This document shows positions 48,467 through 57,182 of a stretch of DNA of 64,000 nucleotides, piece after piece. A model generated the notes under the pieces. It was not told where the DNA came from. It was given only the letters and a program-made list of their open reading frames with translations, and searched no databases. The translations under genes and the position numbers were made by a program. The DNA is taken from positions 62,001-126,000 of the forward strand of contig JAFLSW010000003.1 of NCBI GenBank assembly GCA_022510725.1, read 5' to 3'. The DNA comes from Lachnospiraceae bacterium (GTDB lineage Bacteria; Bacillota; Clostridia; Lachnospirales; Lachnospiraceae). How positions within the stretch are numbered: the first letter of the stretch is position 1; every line of letters begins with the position of its first letter.

Positions 48467-50386
48467 ATGGATCAATTAGAAAAAAACAAAGGATATATCA
48501 TAGATCAGGCAGATGTATGTGTGGTAGGTGCCGGACATGCAGGTTGTGAAGCAGCTTTGGCTTGTGCCAGGCTGGGTCTGAATACAATTATTTTTACTGT
48601 CAGTGTAGACAGTATTGCTTTGATGCCTTGTAATCCCAATATCGGAGGAACTTCAAAGGGACATCTGGTCAGGGAATTGGATGCTCTGGGGGGACAAATG
48701 GCTAAGACCATTGATAAGACCTTTATTCAATCCAAGATGTTAAATAAATCAAAGGGTCCTGCGGTTCATTCCCTGCGGGCCCAGGCTGATAAATCGGAAT
48801 ATTCCAGAGAAATGAGAAAAACTTTGGAAGCTCAGGAAAATCTGACGATCAAGCAGGCAGAGGTCTGTGATTTTATAACAGAAACAGATGAAAGTACCGA
48901 TAAGGTTAGGATAACAGGAGTAAAAACTTTTACCGGAGGTATTTATAAATGTAAGGCTGTCATTTTATGTACTGGAACTTATTTAAGAGCCAGGTGTCTC
49001 TGCGGTGAGACCATTACCTATACCGGACCCAATGGGTTACAGGCGGCCAATCATTTATCGGATGCTTTGAAAAATCTGGGAATTGAAATGCGCCGTTTTA
49101 AAACGGGAACGCCGGCCAGAATGGATGGAAGAACTTTGGACTATTCCAAAATGCAGGAACAAAAAGGCGATGAAAAAGTGGTTCCTTTTTCTTTTTCTAC
49201 GAATCCGGAAGATGTTCAGATCGATCAGGTTTCCTGTTATTTAACTTATACCAATGAAAAAACCCATGAGATCATTCGGAATAACTTGGATCGTTCTCCT
49301 ATTTATGCAGGTATCATTGAAGGAACCGGTCCCAGGTATTGTCCCTCTATTGAAGATAAGGTAGTAAAGTTTGCGGATAAAGACAGACATCAGATCTTTA
49401 TTGAACCGGAAGGACTGCATACCAACGAAATGTATGTAGGCGGCATGTCTTCTTCTTTGCCGGAGGATGTTCAGCTTGCCATGTATCGGACTGTACCCGG
49501 TCTGGAAAATTGTAAGATCGTCAGAAATGCTTATGCCATAGAATATGACTGCATCAATCCCAATCAATTATATCCTACCCTTGCTTTTAAAAATTTTAGC
49601 GGACTTTATGCAGCAGGGCAGTTTAACGGAAGCAGCGGATATGAAGAAGCTGCTGCCCAGGGTCTCATTGCAGGTATCAATGCAGCTATGGAGATCAAAG
49701 GAAAAGATCCGGTGATCATTAACAGAAGTGAAGGATATATCGGTGTCCTCATTGATGACCTGGTCACCAAAGAAAACTTTGAGCCTTATCGAATGATGAC
49801 TTCCCGTTCGGAATATAGGCTGCTTCTCCGTCAGGATAATGCAGACCTGCGTTTAAGCAAAAAAGGATTTTATGCCGGGCTGATCTCAAAATCCTGGTAT
49901 GATGGGGTATTGGCAAAAGAAAACGGGACCAGGAGAGAGATAGAAAGATTAAAAAATGTTTCTGTGGGCGCTTCCAAAAAAAATCAGGAGTTTTTGGAAA
50001 GCTGCGGCAGCACACCTTTAAAGACCGGAACCAATTTGGCGGAACTGTTGTGCAGACCGGAGCTGGATTATAAAATGTTAGCAGAACTGGATCCGGACAG
50101 AAAATGGATTCCCGATGATGTGATCGAACAGGTAGAGATCGAAATCAAATATGAAGGTTATATCAAACGGCAGCTTCATCAGGTAGAACAATTTAAGAAA
50201 ATAGAAAATAAAAAGATTCCACCGGAGATCGATTATGACGATGTGAACAGCCTGCGTTTGGAAGCCAGGGCAAAATTAAAAGAATTCAAGCCCATTTCCG
50301 TGGGACAGGCATCCCGTATATCCGGGGTTTCGCCTGCAGATATATCTGTTTTGTTGATCTATCTGGAGCAATATTATAAAAAATGA
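48467..50386 (+). CDS. mnmG: tRNA uridine 5-carboxymethylaminomethyl modification enzyme MnmG
   Basis: FAD-dependent partner of MnmE. The FAD motif [19 protein letters not shown], the [22 protein letters not shown] block and [21 protein letters not shown] are present. The open frame begins at 48419 inside mnmE, but the ATG at 48467 with AGAAGGA ahead gives the usual 639 residues. The following rsmG frame starts near its end. Confidence 0.97.
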   Translation: MDQLEKNKGYIIDQADVCVVGAGHAGCEAALACARLGLNTIIFTVSVDSIALMPCNPNIGGTSKGHLVRELDALGGQMAKTIDKTFIQSKMLNKSKGPAVHSLRAQADKSEYSREMRKTLEAQENLTIKQAEVCDFITETDESTDKVRITGVKTFTGGIYKCKAVILCTGTYLRARCLCGETITYTGPNGLQAANHLSDALKNLGIEMRRFKTGTPARMDGRTLDYSKMQEQKGDEKVVPFSFSTNPEDVQIDQVSCYLTYTNEKTHEIIRNNLDRSPIYAGIIEGTGPRYCPSIEDKVVKFADKDRHQIFIEPEGLHTNEMYVGGMSSSLPEDVQLAMYRTVPGLENCKIVRNAYAIEYDCINPNQLYPTLAFKNFSGLYAAGQFNGSSGYEEAAAQGLIAGINAAMEIKGKDPVIINRSEGYIGVLIDDLVTKENFEPYRMMTSRSEYRLLLRQDNADLRLSKKGFYAGLISKSWYDGVLAKENGTRREIERLKNVSVGASKKNQEFLESCGSTPLKTGTNLAELLCRPELDYKMLAELDPDRKWIPDDVIEQVEIEIKYEGYIKRQLHQVEQFKKIENKKIPPEIDYDDVNSLRLEARAKLKEFKPISVGQASRISGVSPADISVLLIYLEQYYKK

Positions 50387-50421
50387 TCCGTCATTTTGTT
50401 GTGAAACAGAAAAGAGGTTTT

Positions 50422-51171
50422 ATGGAAAAACAATTGGAAGCTTTTTGTAAAGATTTGGACGAACTTTCTATAAAATTAAATGAAGATCAGAAAAAACAAT
50501 TTATGATTTATTATGAATTGTTGGTAGAGTGGAATTCTTTTATGAATCTGACCGCCATTACAAAATTGGATGAAGTGTGCAAAAAACATTTTGTAGACAG
50601 TCTTTCTTTGATAAAAGCGAATAATGAGATCATTTCATCTCTTAAAAAAGATATGAAAAAGGATTCCATATCTATGATAGATGTGGGAACAGGAGCAGGT
50701 TTTCCGGGTATCCCTTTGAAGATTGTTTTTCCGGAATGGGAAGTAACTCTTTTGGATTCCCTTGGTAAAAGAATTAAATTTTTAAACGAAGTGATCGCAA
50801 GGTTAGGTTTGGAAAGAATTTCCGCTTTTCATGGAAGGGCAGAAGATTATGGAGTAAAAAAAGAATTCAGAGAATCTTTTGATCTTTGTACCAGCAGGGC
50901 AGTTGCTAATTTAAGTACATTATCAGAATACTGTATTCCTTTTGTGAAGAAGCAGGGTCTGTTTATTGCTTATAAGTCCGAAAAAGTTACTGATGAGTTA
51001 GCATCAGCTAACGAAGCCATTGGCCTTTTGGGAGGAAAACTTATAAAGCAAATTGATTATGAGCTGCCGGACAGTGATATTTACAGAAATCTGGTATTGA
51101 TCCAAAAAGAAAAGGATACTTCCAAGAAGTATCCCAGAAAAGCAGGGCTTCCATCAAAGGAACCCTTATAA
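50422..51171 (+). CDS. rsmG: 16S rRNA (guanine527-N7)-methyltransferase RsmG
   Basis: SAM-dependent methylation of G527 in 16S rRNA. The SAM motif MIDVGTGAGFPGIPLKIVFP, then LLDSLGKRIKFLNEV and the TSRAVANLSTLSEY segment are family hallmarks. The ATG at 50422 with AAGAGG is chosen (249 residues); the frame is open from 50383. It converges with the alpha/beta-hydrolase-like gene, only 3 bases apart, with no clear terminator between. Confidence 0.95.
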   Translation: MEKQLEAFCKDLDELSIKLNEDQKKQFMIYYELLVEWNSFMNLTAITKLDEVCKKHFVDSLSLIKANNEIISSLKKDMKKDSISMIDVGTGAGFPGIPLKIVFPEWEVTLLDSLGKRIKFLNEVIARLGLERISAFHGRAEDYGVKKEFRESFDLCTSRAVANLSTLSEYCIPFVKKQGLFIAYKSEKVTDELASANEAIGLLGGKLIKQIDYELPDSDIYRNLVLIQKEKDTSKKYPRKAGLPSKEPL

Positions 51172-51174
51172 AGT

Positions 51175-52122
51175 TTAAGAAAGATATATGCTGCATTTTT
51201 CAGCAACTTCCTCAGGTTTTTCCAGCTGGGGAAGTTTTTTAGTTTCGCTGATACTGTATGCTTCAATGGCGCTGTTGCAGAATAAGTAATTGTCTCTGAT
51301 GATTTCCCAATTATCACAGTCTTCTCCAAACAAGATCATAATACTATGGTCAATATTTTTTAATGCGTGATAAATGCTGATATTTAAATATCTTCCCACA
51401 AAGCTGGCATAAGTAAATTTGGAATTGTAATCGTTTAAGTGGGCTGCCTCCAGATAAGCATACACTTCTTCCGGTTTACTATTTTCAAAATCATAATAGT
51501 ATTTTTGTTTAAAGGTTTTTACGATGCTTTCTTTTCTGCTGATCACATTGTAAATAAAGGTTCCGATAATGGGCGTTTCAATGAAATACTTTTCAATTTT
51601 GGATCGTCGATTTGGTATCTGATTAAATTTGCTTAAATTTGTAGGATTAATGAAAATTAAATTTTTGATCATTTCAGGATTTGTATGACAGGTCATGACG
51701 CCGATGGAAACAGTTTCTCCTGTTGCGATCAATGTAGTTTTCTTTCCGATAATATTTTTAATGAAATCCACTACCAGTTGTACATATAAAAAATTGGTAT
51801 AAGTAAAGCTGGGTTTATCCGATAGACCAAAACCCAATAAGTCGATGGTATATACTTCATTTGTTTTTGCCAATTCATCCGCCAGTTTATAAAATTCAAA
51901 AGAAGAGCTGCCAATGTCTAGATCATGGATCAATAAAACCGGCTCCCCGTTTCCTTTTTTCTGATAGCGGATCTTACCAAAACGCCAATCATAATAATTG
52001 TTTTCTGTTTTGTTTAATATCTCTCTTGACTTGGCATAAGAATAAAAAAGATTATTTATTAAATGAAGTCCTGCGATCGTAGATACACCAAGCAATGCAA
52101 GTGTTTGATACTTTTTTTTCAT
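51175..52122 (-). CDS. membrane-anchored alpha/beta-hydrolase-like protein, probably inactive
   Basis: 315 residues: an N-terminal membrane anchor (about 6-26), then an alpha/beta-hydrolase fold. Fold landmarks are PVLLIHDLDIGSSSFEF (oxyanion loop region), YTIDLLGFGLSDKP, and the C-terminal LPQLEKPEEVAE. The nucleophile elbow reads G135-E-T137-V-S, so the catalytic Ser is Thr. The usual GH before LP is replaced by K295-K296, so the catalytic His is missing too. It therefore looks like a pseudoenzyme. The frame is open to 52386, but the ATG at 52122 is preferred. It is divergent from a histidine kinase gene. Confidence 0.8.
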   Translation of the reverse strand: MKKKYQTLALLGVSTIAGLHLINNLFYSYAKSREILNKTENNYYDWRFGKIRYQKKGNGEPVLLIHDLDIGSSSFEFYKLADELAKTNEVYTIDLLGFGLSDKPSFTYTNFLYVQLVVDFIKNIIGKKTTLIATGETVSIGVMTCHTNPEMIKNLIFINPTNLSKFNQIPNRRSKIEKYFIETPIIGTFIYNVISRKESIVKTFKQKYYYDFENSKPEEVYAYLEAAHLNDYNSKFTYASFVGRYLNISIYHALKNIDHSIMILFGEDCDNWEIIRDNYLFCNSAIEAYSISETKKLPQLEKPEEVAEKCSIYLS

Positions 52123-52146
52123 ACCCACCAAACCTTTCTTTTCCTT

Positions 52147-52175
52147 ATTATAATAGATTCTTTTTTTTCTTACAA
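52147..52175 (-). promoter_or_regulatory. promoter of the alpha/beta-hydrolase-like gene
   Basis: Minus strand TTGTAA (52175-52170) and TATAAT (52152-52147), spacer 17, 24 bases before the ATG, in the region shared with the divergent kinase gene. Confidence 0.6.
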
Positions 52176-52288
52176 TATCTTTCCGTTTTTCTATCAAATT
52201 TCTACTCAAAATTAGTTTATAAATGTTCTCAAAAATATTTCTTTTATTATTCAATAAAGTATTATATATTATAAGTGGAGGTAAAAAT

Positions 52289-52951
52289 ATGACAGAAGAA
52301 CATAAGCAGGAAACATTTGAATTGCCTCTCACAATTCTTGAGAATGAAAGAAGCCGTATTTCCAGAGAACTGCACGATGTGACCATTCAAAATCTGGTTC
52401 ATACTATTCACCAGACGGAGTTAATATTGCGCTATATGGATTCTGATCCTATTAAGGCAAAACTGGAAATTACTTCTTTATCACGAAATTTGAAACATAC
52501 GATTCAGGAAACTCGGAATATTATTTTTGATCTGAAACCTATGACCATAAATGATCTGGGATTTTCGGAAACATTGGATGAGTATGTTACTTATTTAAAT
52601 GATAATTTTGAGATTCATTTTTCTTATGATATAGATGCTGTTGTAAATAACCTTGATAAAGAAAATTGTTTAACTTTATATAGGGTGATACAAGAAGCTT
52701 GTACAAACATTATGAAGCATTCCCATGCTCAAAATGCCGAGATAAAAATATGGAAAGAGAAAGATGGTCAATGTATTCTTTCTGTAAAGGATGACGGGGT
52801 GGGATGTCAGGCATCTGATTTGAAAAAATTAAACCATTATGGATTGCAAATTTTGGAAGAGAGGGTTCAGATCCTTTCCGGCACTTGTGAAATAGAAACA
52901 AAATTAAACCAAGGATTTCATCTTACTGTTAAAATTCCTGTGAGCTGCTAA
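52289..52951 (+). CDS. sensorless cytoplasmic histidine kinase (HisKA_3 type)
   Basis: A 220-residue kinase with only the two catalytic parts. The dimerisation/phospho-acceptor helix reads ERSRISRELHDVTIQNLVH (H29) and the ATPase domain has RVIQEACTNIMKHSHA and DDGVGC, ending in GLQILEERVQILSGTCEIE. There is no membrane helix and no recognisable sensor domain, so another protein should supply the signal. The ATG at 52289 has GGAGG 7 bases ahead. The response regulator follows 16 bases later. Confidence 0.9.
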   Translation: MTEEHKQETFELPLTILENERSRISRELHDVTIQNLVHTIHQTELILRYMDSDPIKAKLEITSLSRNLKHTIQETRNIIFDLKPMTINDLGFSETLDEYVTYLNDNFEIHFSYDIDAVVNNLDKENCLTLYRVIQEACTNIMKHSHAQNAEIKIWKEKDGQCILSVKDDGVGCQASDLKKLNHYGLQILEERVQILSGTCEIETKLNQGFHLTVKIPVSC

Positions 52952-52967
52952 GGGAGGCTTTTGATAA

Positions 52968-53609
52968 ATGGAAATTAAAGTAATGATTGCAGATGATCAC
53001 AAAATGATCAGAGAGGGAATCAAACAATTATTAGAATTGGATGAAAATATTTCCGTAGTCGGTATGGCCTCGGATGGAGAAGAATGTTTATCCTTTCTGA
53101 AAGATTTATCGCCGGATGTATTGCTTTTGGATATTAATATGCCAAATAAAAATGGCTTAGAGGTTTTGGAAGAGATAAAAAATCAAGACATAGATGTGAA
53201 GGTCATTATTCTTACGGTTCATAATGAAGTAGATTATCTTCTTCGAGCTGTGGAAATAGGTGTAGATGGATATATACTGAAAGATTCCGGATCTGCTGAG
53301 CTGATCAATGCGATCTTAATGGTTATGAATGGAGAATCTTATATTCAACCTGATATGATTCCTATGTTGAATTCTAAGATGGTCATTAGAAACACGGATA
53401 AAGAGAAGATTAATAATTTAACCAAGAGGGAATTAGAAGTTTTGATCTTAGTATCAGAAGGTATGTTTAATAAAGAAATTGCAGATAAATTAGAAATAAG
53501 TGAGCGAACAGTAAAAAATCATATTTCTAATATTTTTAAAAAAATAGATGTGGCGGATCGTACCCAGGCAGCTGTCTTTGCCATAAAAAACAGTTTGATC
53601 CATATTTGA
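52968..53609 (+). CDS. NarL/LuxR-family response regulator
   Basis: Partner of the sensorless kinase. The receiver domain has D9/D10, phospho-acceptor D55 in LLLDINMPN, a conserved Thr (ILTVHNE) and Lys (ILKD). The LuxR helix-turn-helix is LTKRELEVLILVSEGMFNKEIADKLEISERTVKNHISNIFKK. 213 residues, GGGAGG before the ATG. Its terminator contains a parS site. Confidence 0.94.
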   Translation: MEIKVMIADDHKMIREGIKQLLELDENISVVGMASDGEECLSFLKDLSPDVLLLDINMPNKNGLEVLEEIKNQDIDVKVIILTVHNEVDYLLRAVEIGVDGYILKDSGSAELINAILMVMNGESYIQPDMIPMLNSKMVIRNTDKEKINNLTKRELEVLILVSEGMFNKEIADKLEISERTVKNHISNIFKKIDVADRTQAAVFAIKNSLIHI

Positions 53610-53614
53610 TCATC

Positions 53615-53660
53615 AAAAAGAGATGTTTCATGTTTCACGTGAAACATCTCTTTTTTTTTT
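53615..53660 (+). terminator. intrinsic terminator of the response regulator gene, containing parS1
   Basis: AGAGATGTTTCA (53619-53630) pairs with TGAAACATCTCT (53640-53651), loop TGTTTCACG, extended by A/T pairs (53615-53618 with 53652-53655) and followed by a T-run to 53660. The right arm is half of the parS palindrome. Confidence 0.85.
53631..53646. other. parS: parS centromere site 1
   Basis: TGTTTCACGTGAAACA is a perfect 16-bp match to the ParB (Spo0J) binding site consensus. It is about 9.6 kb from oriC and 245 bases upstream of parA. Confidence 0.95.
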
Positions 53661-53679
53661 GCCTTTTTTCATCATCACG

Positions 53680-53695
53680 TGTTTCACGTGAAACA
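53680..53695. other. parS: parS centromere site 2
   Basis: A second perfect TGTTTCACGTGAAACA, 49 bases after the first. Two further half-sites (GTGAAACA at 53723 and 53745) follow before parA. Confidence 0.95.
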
Positions 53696-53890
53696 TCAAC
53701 CACAAAATGTTGTAAAAAAACCGTGAAACATTTTTAATTTGTCTGTGAAACATCAAAAATTATGTAGAATAAAAACTATTATAAAATATGAATTCCTGTG
53801 GAATATCCAAATAATTGGTGTTATAATCAAAAAAGAGTGTGAAAAGAGAGAAAGATGTCGGTTAAAGACAAACCGAAAGGAAGGAAACAT

Positions 53891-54658
53891 ATGGGAAGAA
53901 TTATTGCAGTTGCAAATCAAAAGGGAGGAGTAGGAAAATCTACCACCTCTATTAACTTAGCTGCCTGTCTTGCAGAAAAAGACAAAAAAGTTTTAGTCAT
54001 TGATTCCGATCCCCAGGGGAATACCACCAGCGGGTTTGGAATTGATAAGAATTTTTTGGATAATACCATTTATGAAATGATTTTAGGAGAGTGTTCCATT
54101 GGGGACTGTATTATAAAGGAAGCGATTAAAAATGTTTCAGTTCTGCCTTCCAATGTAAATCTGGCTGCAGCAGAAATTGAATTGATCGGTGTGGATGAAA
54201 AAGAATTTATTTTAAAAAGTGAGATTGATTGGATCAAAGACAATTATGATTATATCATTATTGATTGTCCTCCGTCTCTCAGCATGTTGACGATCAATGC
54301 GCTGACAGCGGCTAATTCTGTTTTGGTTCCTATTCAGTGTGAGTATTATGCCTTGGAAGGATTAAGTCAGCTGATCCATTCTGTTAATCTGATCAAAGAA
54401 AGATTAAATCCTGAATTGGAAATGGAGGGAGTTGTCTTTACCATGTACGATTCCAGAACAAATCTTTCCAGCCAGGTAGTTGAAAATGTAAAAAGTCATT
54501 TAAGCGAAAATATTTGCAAAACGATCATACCCCGTAATATCCGGCTTGCAGAGGCGCCCAGTCACGGTATGCCCATTACTATGTATGACGGAAAATCTAT
54601 TGGGGCGGACAGCTACAGACAATTGGCAGCAGAAATTATGAATAGAAAGGGTGAATAA
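53891..54658 (+). CDS. parA: chromosome partitioning ATPase ParA/Soj
   Basis: Deviant Walker ATPase that acts with ParB in origin segregation and regulates DnaA. The deviant Walker A KGGVGKST, then DSDPQGN and IIDCPPSLSMLTINAL are clear. The ATG at 53891 with GGAAGG is chosen (255 residues). ParB follows directly, with its start next to the parA stop. Confidence 0.96.
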   Translation: MGRIIAVANQKGGVGKSTTSINLAACLAEKDKKVLVIDSDPQGNTTSGFGIDKNFLDNTIYEMILGECSIGDCIIKEAIKNVSVLPSNVNLAAAEIELIGVDEKEFILKSEIDWIKDNYDYIIIDCPPSLSMLTINALTAANSVLVPIQCEYYALEGLSQLIHSVNLIKERLNPELEMEGVVFTMYDSRTNLSSQVVENVKSHLSENICKTIIPRNIRLAEAPSHGMPITMYDGKSIGADSYRQLAAEIMNRKGE

Positions 54659-54659
54659 T

Positions 54660-55541
54660 ATGGCAGCAAGGGGTTTAGGAAAAGGTTTGGATGCATTGAT
54701 TCCTGTTTCAGGTGATGCAAGCCGCAGAAAGAACAACAGCGCAGCGGAGAAAGAACAGGGTGCGGAGACCTTGGTAAAAATTACAGAAGTTGAACCCAAT
54801 CGGGAGCAGCCGAGAAAAACCTTTGATGAAGATACTTTAAATGAATTGGCAGATTCCATCAAACAGTTTGGTCTGCTTCAGCCCATCTTGGTACAGAAAC
54901 GAAGAGATCATTATGAGATCATCGCCGGTGAGAGAAGATGGCGGGCTGCAAAGTTGGCAGGATTAAAAGAAGTTCCGGTTATCATCAAGGAGTTGACGGA
55001 ACAGGAGATCGTAGAAATTTCTCTGATCGAAAATATCCAACGGGAAAATTTAAATCCTATTGAAGAGGCTTTAGCATATAAAAAATTATTAAACGAGTTC
55101 AATTTAAAGCAGGAAGAAGTGGCAGAAAGGGTATCTAAAAGCAGAACAGCTGTTACCAATTCCATGCGCCTTTTAAAGCTTACCGATGAAGTGCAGCAAA
55201 TGGTAATTGATGAACAGATCTCTACAGGACATGCCAGGGCATTACTTGGAATAGAAGACGAGGACCAGCAGATTTCCCATGCAAAGAAGATCGTAGAAGA
55301 AAAACTCAGTGTCCGGGATATTGAAAAGCTGGTAAAAAATATAAACCAACCTGCAAAGGAAAAGAAAACTTCAGCTAAAAACAAACCCCAGGATTTTATT
55401 TACCAGGACATTGAAGAAAAGTTAAAGCTTTCTTTGGGAACCAAGGTTTCCGTGACAGCAAAAGAGAACGGTTCAGGAAAAATCGAAATCGAGTTTTATT
55501 CCGGCGATGATCTGGAACGATTGTTGGATATGTTACCTTAA
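54660..55541 (+). CDS. parB: chromosome partitioning protein ParB/Spo0J
   Basis: CTP-dependent clamp that loads at parS and spreads. It begins RGLGKGLDALIP as usual. The CTP-binding domain has EVEPNREQPRKTFDEDTLNELADSI, the GERRWRA motif and ENIQRENLNPIEEA; the helix-turn-helix QEEVAERVSKSRTAVTNSMRLLKL recognises parS. A C-terminal dimer domain ends the 293 residues. A GTG three codons earlier is possible. Confidence 0.96.
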   Translation: MAARGLGKGLDALIPVSGDASRRKNNSAAEKEQGAETLVKITEVEPNREQPRKTFDEDTLNELADSIKQFGLLQPILVQKRRDHYEIIAGERRWRAAKLAGLKEVPVIIKELTEQEIVEISLIENIQRENLNPIEEALAYKKLLNEFNLKQEEVAERVSKSRTAVTNSMRLLKLTDEVQQMVIDEQISTGHARALLGIEDEDQQISHAKKIVEEKLSVRDIEKLVKNINQPAKEKKTSAKNKPQDFIYQDIEEKLKLSLGTKVSVTAKENGSGKIEIEFYSGDDLERLLDMLP

Positions 55542-55565
55542 GAGTGATACTTTTGGAGGAAGAAG

Positions 55566-56078
55566 ATGAATAGTAATATATTAAATAGCATTGGTCTTGG
55601 CAATTTGGATGTTGGGTATCTGTTTATCGGACTTATTGTTTTGATCTTGATCTTATTTATTATCTGTATTGTAACCGGCGTAAAGCAAAGTAAACTGAAG
55701 AAACGATATGAAGCTTTTATGCTGGGTAAAGATGGAAAAAGCATGGAAAAAGAAATCAGCGCTTTATTTACAGATATTGATTATCTGAAAAAGTCTGTTG
55801 ATAAAAACGCAAAAGAGATCCGTCACATTTACAAAAGATTGGAAACCACTTATCAAAAGCTGGGTATCGTAAAATATGATGCATTTGCACAGATGGGCGG
55901 AAAGCTTAGCTTCAGTCTGGTATTATTGGATGAAAATAATGATGGTTTTGTTTTAAATTCTGTTCACGGCAGTGACGGATGTTATTCTTATACGAAAGAG
56001 ATCAAAAAAGGGACTTGTGAGCTCTCTTTGGGAGAAGAAGAAGAAAAAGCATTGAAGATAGCAATGAGGGAAGATTAA
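55566..56078 (+). CDS. DUF4446 membrane-anchored protein
   Basis: A 170-residue protein with one N-terminal membrane helix (about 19-39), a coiled-coil-like region with KNAKEIRHIYKRLETTYQKLG, and a globular end containing YDAFAQMGGKLSFSLVLLDENNDGFVLNSVHG, the DUF4446 hallmark. The family is common just after parB in Firmicutes; function is unknown. GGAGGAAG precedes the ATG. Confidence 0.85.
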   Translation: MNSNILNSIGLGNLDVGYLFIGLIVLILILFIICIVTGVKQSKLKKRYEAFMLGKDGKSMEKEISALFTDIDYLKKSVDKNAKEIRHIYKRLETTYQKLGIVKYDAFAQMGGKLSFSLVLLDENNDGFVLNSVHGSDGCYSYTKEIKKGTCELSLGEEEEKALKIAMRED

Positions 56079-56079
56079 A

Positions 56080-57135
56080 TTGAAACTGATAGAAGTGGAT
56101 TGGTTAAAAGAGAATGATGTGATCGCAGAACCGGTTATGACAAGTGATTATATGATTCTTTTAAATAAAGGAACCATAATCAAACAGGATTATCTGGATA
56201 AGTTAAAAGAACTGGATATCAAAGAAGTATATATTGAAGATTCTCCTTTATTGGAAGATAGTATAAGGCTTGATGTGCTTGCAAGCTGCAAACAGCATGT
56301 GGAAAGCATTTTAAAACAGCACTTATTTTCCAAAAACGAAAGGTTATCAGAATTAAAATCATCTGTTGACGAAATATTGGAGTATATTTTAAACAGGCCT
56401 CAGGTTGTTACCACATTGTGCGAACTGCAGGAAAGAAAACCGGATATTTATGAACATACATTGAATGTTTGCAGCATGTCTATGATCATTGCCATAAAAT
56501 TAGGATTGCAGAAAGAAGAGATCCGGGAATTGGGAACAGCGGCCATGCTTCATGACCTGGGTTTAAGGTATACCACCATTCATTACGAAAATAAAGAATT
56601 ATCGGATCTGTCGGAAAATGACAGAGAAGAATATAAAAAACATACGATTTATGGATATAGTGCCATATCCAATGCAGACTGGCTGTCAGAAGAAGAAAAA
56701 AAGATGATCTTGACTCATCATGAAAACTTGTCCGGAAAGGGTTATCCGCTCCGGGAAGAAAACATGACAGTAGCAGCACAGATCCTGGCCGCCTGTGAGA
56801 TCATGGATGAAATGCTTTGCGGAATTGGTTATAAAAAGAAGAAAATTTGGGAAGTAATATCTTATTTGGAAGAAATCAAGGGAAATGATTATAATGGGGA
56901 GATCATTGATATGATCTGTCACTCTATTGCCGTCTATCCTACCGGTACAAAATTGATCTTGGATGATGGTTCTGTAGGCATTGTTGTAAAGCAAAATGAG
57001 AACAACGCCAAAATGCCCGTGATCCAGATTATCCAAAAGGGCAGCAGGCTGCAACATGTATTTAATGAAGCAGTTACTCTGGTCAATCTGGAAAAAGAAA
57101 AAGATTTTCATATTGTAAATGTGCTGGAACACTAA
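56080..57135 (+). CDS. HD-GYP domain protein
   Basis: Predicted metal-dependent phosphohydrolase, possibly a cyclic-di-GMP phosphodiesterase. An N-terminal domain (about 1-100) has no clear identity. The HD-GYP part has HTLNVCSMS, MLHDLG (HD) and HHENLSGKGYP with the GYP intact, then CEIMDEM. A ~60-residue beta-rich tail (LDDGSVGIVVKQNENN) follows. The start is an unusual TTG (56080) with GAGGGA 9 bases ahead; the next ATG is inside the conserved N-terminal region. Confidence 0.85.
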   Translation: MKLIEVDWLKENDVIAEPVMTSDYMILLNKGTIIKQDYLDKLKELDIKEVYIEDSPLLEDSIRLDVLASCKQHVESILKQHLFSKNERLSELKSSVDEILEYILNRPQVVTTLCELQERKPDIYEHTLNVCSMSMIIAIKLGLQKEEIRELGTAAMLHDLGLRYTTIHYENKELSDLSENDREEYKKHTIYGYSAISNADWLSEEEKKMILTHHENLSGKGYPLREENMTVAAQILAACEIMDEMLCGIGYKKKKIWEVISYLEEIKGNDYNGEIIDMICHSIAVYPTGTKLILDDGSVGIVVKQNENNAKMPVIQIIQKGSRLQHVFNEAVTLVNLEKEKDFHIVNVLEH

Positions 57136-57182
57136 GGTGTTTTAGTTCAAATAGATTCTTAACAACAGGGAGGCAACAGTAT

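Noticed and set aside
50390..50406. Possible third parS at the start of rsmG (TTGTTGTGAAACAG)
   Set aside because: Only the right half matches; the left half and the central CACGTG are missing.
52123..52386. 88-codon upstream extension of the alpha/beta-hydrolase-like frame
   Set aside because: It covers the divergent promoter region and the start of the kinase gene, and its composition is unlike the rest of the protein; the ATG at 52122 is preceded by a clear promoter.
57136..57182. T-box leader ahead of serS (and ahead of proS at 20564-20631)
   Set aside because: The spacers are 47 and 68 bases, too short for a T-box and its terminator, and no T-box sequence is seen.
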